Shown here: piece after piece, positions 13,869 through 16,351 of the stretch
Layout: each line of letters opens with the position of its first letter
Position numbering within the stretch: the first letter of the stretch is position 1
Source of the DNA: JAADHY01 sp964428935
GTDB lineage: Bacteria > Planctomycetota > Planctomycetia > Planctomycetales > Planctomycetaceae
Length of the DNA: 16,351 nucleotides
Direction of reading: 5' to 3'
Assembly: GCA_964428935.1 (NCBI GenBank)
Contig: CAYSAG010000097.1
Location: forward strand, 1 to 16,351
Notes under the pieces: model-generated
The model's input: the letters and a program-made list of their open reading frames with translations, nothing else
Database searches by the model: none
What the model was told of the DNA's origin: nothing
Position numbers and translations under genes: made by a program

Positions 13869-15212
13869 ATGTCACGGGCAACGCGACGTGGAACGGGGAA
13901 GGCCGTCCTGGTGGTCGCCTTCGTTTGGGCAGGCCTGAACGCAACCGGCGTGCCCGCCGACGACTGGCCTCAGTTCATGGGCCCGCAGCGGGACGCCGTT
14001 TGGCGGGAGTCGGGAATTTGTGCGTCGTTGCCGAAGGTTGCCGAAGCCGTGCGCTGGCGCGTGCCGGTGGCGGGCGGTTACTCGGGACCGGCCGTGGCCG
14101 ACGGACGGGTCTTCGTAATGGACTACGTCCGCAAGTCCGGCGAGGCGTTCAACAACCCGGGTCGGCGAGCGACGCTGGACGGCTACGAGCGGGTTCTTTG
14201 CTTCGACGCCAAAACCGGCAAACGGCTTTGGTCGCACCAGTACCACCGTCCTTACAACATTTCCTACCCGGCTGGTCCACGGTGCACTCCCACCGTCGAC
14301 GGCGACCGCGTTTACACGTTGGGAGCGGAAGGCGACCTGCTCTGCCTGGACGTCCAGACCGGCAAAGTGCTGTGGTCTCGACAACTACGGGACGAGTACC
14401 AGACTCGCACGCCCATTTGGGGCTACGCGAGCCACCCGCTGGTGGTGGGAGACACGCTCTACTGCGTGGCCGGCGGACGCGGCAGCGTGGCCGTCGCGTT
14501 GGACAAACGGACCGGGGAGGAAAAGTGGCGGGCTCTGTCCGCTCGCGGACCGGGCTACTGCCCGCCCAGCCTCATTGAAGTCCACGGCCAGAAGCAGCTG
14601 CTGGTCTGGCACGCGGAAGGGCTGAACGCTCTCGACCCGGCCACCGGAAAGCGGCTCTGGTCCGTCCCGCTGGTTCCCGACTACGGAATGGCCATTCTTC
14701 CGCCCGTTCGGTGGAAGGAGTTTCTGTTTTGCAGCAACCTGGGCGTGAGCTGTTTGCTGCGGTTGGACGAAACGGCGGCGAAGGCGAACGTCGTCTGGGA
14801 AGGCGGGCCGCGTCAGGGGCTTTTTTCGGCGACTTGCTGGCCCGTGGTCGAGCAGGGCGTCGTGTACGGCGTCCACTGTCGTGACGGTGCGCTGCGGGCC
14901 GTCCGACTGGAAACCGGCGAAATTCTGTGGGAGACATTTCAGCCGACGACCGGCTCGCGCCGCGGCTCGTACGGAACGGCATTCCTGGTCAAGCACCAGG
15001 ACCACTACTTCCTGTTCAACGACCAGGGCGACCTGATTCTGGCCAGACTGACGCCGGAGAAGTACGAAGAGCTGGGGCGGGTCCACGTGCTCGACCCGAC
15101 CAACGAAGCATTCGGCCGCGACGTAGTGTGGAGCCCGCCGGCGTTCGCCAACCGCTGCTTGTTCGTGCGGAACGACAAGGAGCTGGTGTGCCTGTCTTTG
15201 GCCGCCGAGTAG
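13869..15212 (+). CDS. Secreted PQQ-like beta-propeller repeat protein
   Basis: A 447-aa exported protein. ATG 13869 follows GGGGAGGAAGG about five bases upstream. Residues 1-30 are a signal peptide (basic RATRRGTGK, hydrophobic core, GVPA|DDW). The mature start DDWPQFMGPQRD is the hallmark opening of the many outer-compartment PQQ-like propellers of planctomycetes. Blade motifs recur: CFDAKTGKRLW, CLDVQTGKVLW, ALDKRTGEEKW, ALDPATGKRLW and AVRLETGEILW. These are structural tryptophan-docking repeats; I see no evidence that PQQ or a metal is bound, so calling it a dehydrogenase would be unsupported. It most likely serves in binding or scaffolding in the cell envelope. It starts 42 bases after the nuclease-helicase gene and may be co-transcribed, though the functions look unrelated. 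Confidence 0.88.
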   Translation: MSRATRRGTGKAVLVVAFVWAGLNATGVPADDWPQFMGPQRDAVWRESGICASLPKVAEAVRWRVPVAGGYSGPAVADGRVFVMDYVRKSGEAFNNPGRRATLDGYERVLCFDAKTGKRLWSHQYHRPYNISYPAGPRCTPTVDGDRVYTLGAEGDLLCLDVQTGKVLWSRQLRDEYQTRTPIWGYASHPLVVGDTLYCVAGGRGSVAVALDKRTGEEKWRALSARGPGYCPPSLIEVHGQKQLLVWHAEGLNALDPATGKRLWSVPLVPDYGMAILPPVRWKEFLFCSNLGVSCLLRLDETAAKANVVWEGGPRQGLFSATCWPVVEQGVVYGVHCRDGALRAVRLETGEILWETFQPTTGSRRGSYGTAFLVKHQDHYFLFNDQGDLILARLTPEKYEELGRVHVLDPTNEAFGRDVVWSPPAFANRCLFVRNDKELVCLSLAAE

Positions 15213-15215
15213 CCA

Positions 15216-15237
15216 GTCGGCGCTGCGGGGGCCCGAC
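15216..15237 (+). terminator. Weak hairpin after the propeller gene
   Basis: GTCGG (15216-15220) pairs with CCGAC (15233-15237) across a 12-base GC-rich loop, three bases past the stop. The stem is short and followed only by GGACTTTG, so termination is doubtful. Confidence 0.25.
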
Positions 15238-15280
15238 GGACTTTGTGCGCGCGAGCCCGGCCGGCGTGGGCCTCGACGGG

Positions 15281-15340
15281 GGCGGTTTTCACGCGGTCGG
15301 TTTGGGCGGCGTCGGTTTTCACCCCGTCGGTTCGGGCGGG
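15281..15340. repeat. Two-copy 30-bp tandem repeat
   Basis: 15281-15310 and 15311-15340 match at 25 of 30 positions, with the shared cores CGGTTTTCAC, GTCGGTT and GGGCGG. It fills the middle of the 203-base gap between the propeller gene and the last gene. It may be a paired binding site or a slippage product. I see no clear promoter in this gap. Confidence 0.6.
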
Positions 15341-15415
15341 CTGAGTCGGGCAGCGGCTTTCGCCGCGCGGACGGCGGACCGATTCGGCAGTTGGCACGAA
15401 AGGGCGAGCGAACCA

Positions 15416-16351
15416 ATGAGACCGAAGGTGGAACAGTTTTTGGCGGCGGTCCTGAGCGTCTTGTTGGTCGGTTGGCTGCCAGACACGGCGCTGGCAGACG
15501 GCTCGACCGAAGCAGCCATTGCCGCGGTGAAGAGCGTGGGGCACTTTGGCGAAGGGCACCGGCGCGCTCAGCAGGCACTGGCGGAATTGCGCCGCAGCGA
15601 CCGGTCGGTCCTGTTGCCGCTTCTGCGTGGCATGAACGACGCCAACCCATTGGCCCGGAACTGGCTGCTGAATGCGTTCGAGGTGGTGGCGGAGCGGGAG
15701 TTGAAGGCTGGCCGCGGCTTGCCGAAGTCCGAGCTGGAAGGGTTCGTTTTGGACCGTGGCAACGCGCCGGAGGTGCGTCGGGTGGCCTTCGAGTGGCTGG
15801 TGCGGGTCGACCCGACCGCTCGACAGCGTCTCTTGCCGGACATGCTTCAGGACCCCAGCCCGGAAATGCGGCGGGACGCGGTCGCTCGACTGCTGGAGCG
15901 GGCCAAACGGCTGCAAGCCGAAGGCCGCTCGGCCGACGCCGTCCGCACGTACCAAAAGGCGCTGACCGGCGCCACGGACGACGACCAAGTGCAGGAAATT
16001 GTCCAGCGGCTGAAACAACTGGGACAGAAGGTCGACTTGCAACGGCATTTCGGCTTCGTCGTCGACTGGCACTACATTGGACCGTTCGACAACCACAACG
16101 GCGTCGGGTTCGACGCGGTTTACCCGCCCGAGCGGGAATTTCGGCTCGACGCCACTTACTCCGGAAAGCTGGGACCGGTCCGGTGGCAAACCATTCACAC
16201 AGACGACGACTACGGGTGGTTGGACATTGCCAAGCAGGTGGCTCCGTACAAAGGAGCGGTCTTGTACCTGGCGGCCGACTTTTGCAGCGACCGGCCGCGG
16301 CAGGTGGAGCTTCGTTTGGCGACTCAAAACGCCTTCAAAGTGTGGTTGAAC
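15416..16351 (+). CDS. Secreted HEAT-like repeat protein, 3' end cut by the window
   Basis: Open from ATG 15416 to the window edge, 312 codons without a stop, so the C-terminus is missing. AAAGGG lies 11-12 bases before the ATG. Residues 1-27 form a signal peptide (MRPK, hydrophobic core, DTALA|D). Residues about 40-165 are helical repeats with HEAT-like spacing (LLPLLRGMNDANPLARNWLL; PEVRRVAFEWLVRVDP; PSPEMRRDAVARLLE). A short TPR-like helix pair follows (AEGRSADAVRTYQKAL). From W218 the chain changes to a beta-rich segment (WHYIGPFDN, GFDAVYPPE, YLAADF, LRLATQNAFKVWLN), a pattern I associate with large planctomycete envelope proteins. The function is unknown; a scaffold or adaptor outside the cytoplasm is plausible. 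Confidence 0.8.
   Translation, partial: MRPKVEQFLAAVLSVLLVGWLPDTALADGSTEAAIAAVKSVGHFGEGHRRAQQALAELRRSDRSVLLPLLRGMNDANPLARNWLLNAFEVVAERELKAGRGLPKSELEGFVLDRGNAPEVRRVAFEWLVRVDPTARQRLLPDMLQDPSPEMRRDAVARLLERAKRLQAEGRSADAVRTYQKALTGATDDDQVQEIVQRLKQLGQKVDLQRHFGFVVDWHYIGPFDNHNGVGFDAVYPPEREFRLDATYSGKLGPVRWQTIHTDDDYGWLDIAKQVAPYKGAVLYLAADFCSDRPRQVELRLATQNAFKVWLN

Noticed and set aside
13869..15212. Reading the propeller protein as a PQQ-dependent alcohol dehydrogenase
   Set aside because: Only the structural propeller repeats are visible; no cofactor-binding or catalytic residues could be identified, and the opening motif is that of the non-enzymatic planctomycete group.

Overview
The window is a GC-rich (about two thirds G+C by eye) stretch of bacterial chromosome, most likely from a member of the Planctomycetota. 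That placement is an inference. It rests on a secreted GH123/DUF4091-type glycosidase, a PQQ-type propeller opening with a DWPQF-GPQRD signature, a secreted HEAT-like protein running into a WHYIGPFDN / GFD-YPPE segment, a lone Flp-type pilin, and long spacers between genes. Ten protein genes are well supported, one of them cut by the right edge. I saw no tRNA, rRNA, CRISPR array or insertion sequence.

Left part (160-3095, + strand): a two-gene unit encodes a secreted GH123-like glycosidase with an N-terminal carbohydrate-binding-like module, then a small secreted protein that is a free-standing relative of that module. The 3096-3918 stretch has no convincing large gene. It holds a TATAAT box, a leader stem-loop and a doubtful 100-aa reading frame that overlaps the next gene by ATGA.

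Middle (3919-9071): a one-TM protein with a SHOCT-like tail, ClpX (unfoldase of the ClpXP protease), and an Nramp-fold transporter lacking the signature metal-binding residues, all on +. Convergent to these, on -, is an aspartate kinase with four ACT domains.

Right part (9072-16351): a Flp pilin on - is divergent from a 1215-aa + strand protein that fuses an endonuclease Q-like nuclease (PHP domain, zinc finger, helical domain) to a complete set of UvrD/Rep-type SF1 helicase motifs. A roughly 165-residue low-complexity linker joins the two halves, and the protein ends in QLRLFD, which resembles a sliding-clamp-binding peptide. The PQQ-type propeller gene and the truncated HEAT-like gene follow. 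The divergent spacer carries a recognisable promoter for each direction.

The most interesting item is the endonuclease Q-helicase fusion. It looks like a one-polypeptide repair machine that could nick DNA at a deaminated base, unwind the nicked strand and dock on the replication clamp. Second is the Nramp-like protein with the DPGN and MPH motifs replaced, whose substrate is unlikely to be the usual Mn/Fe.
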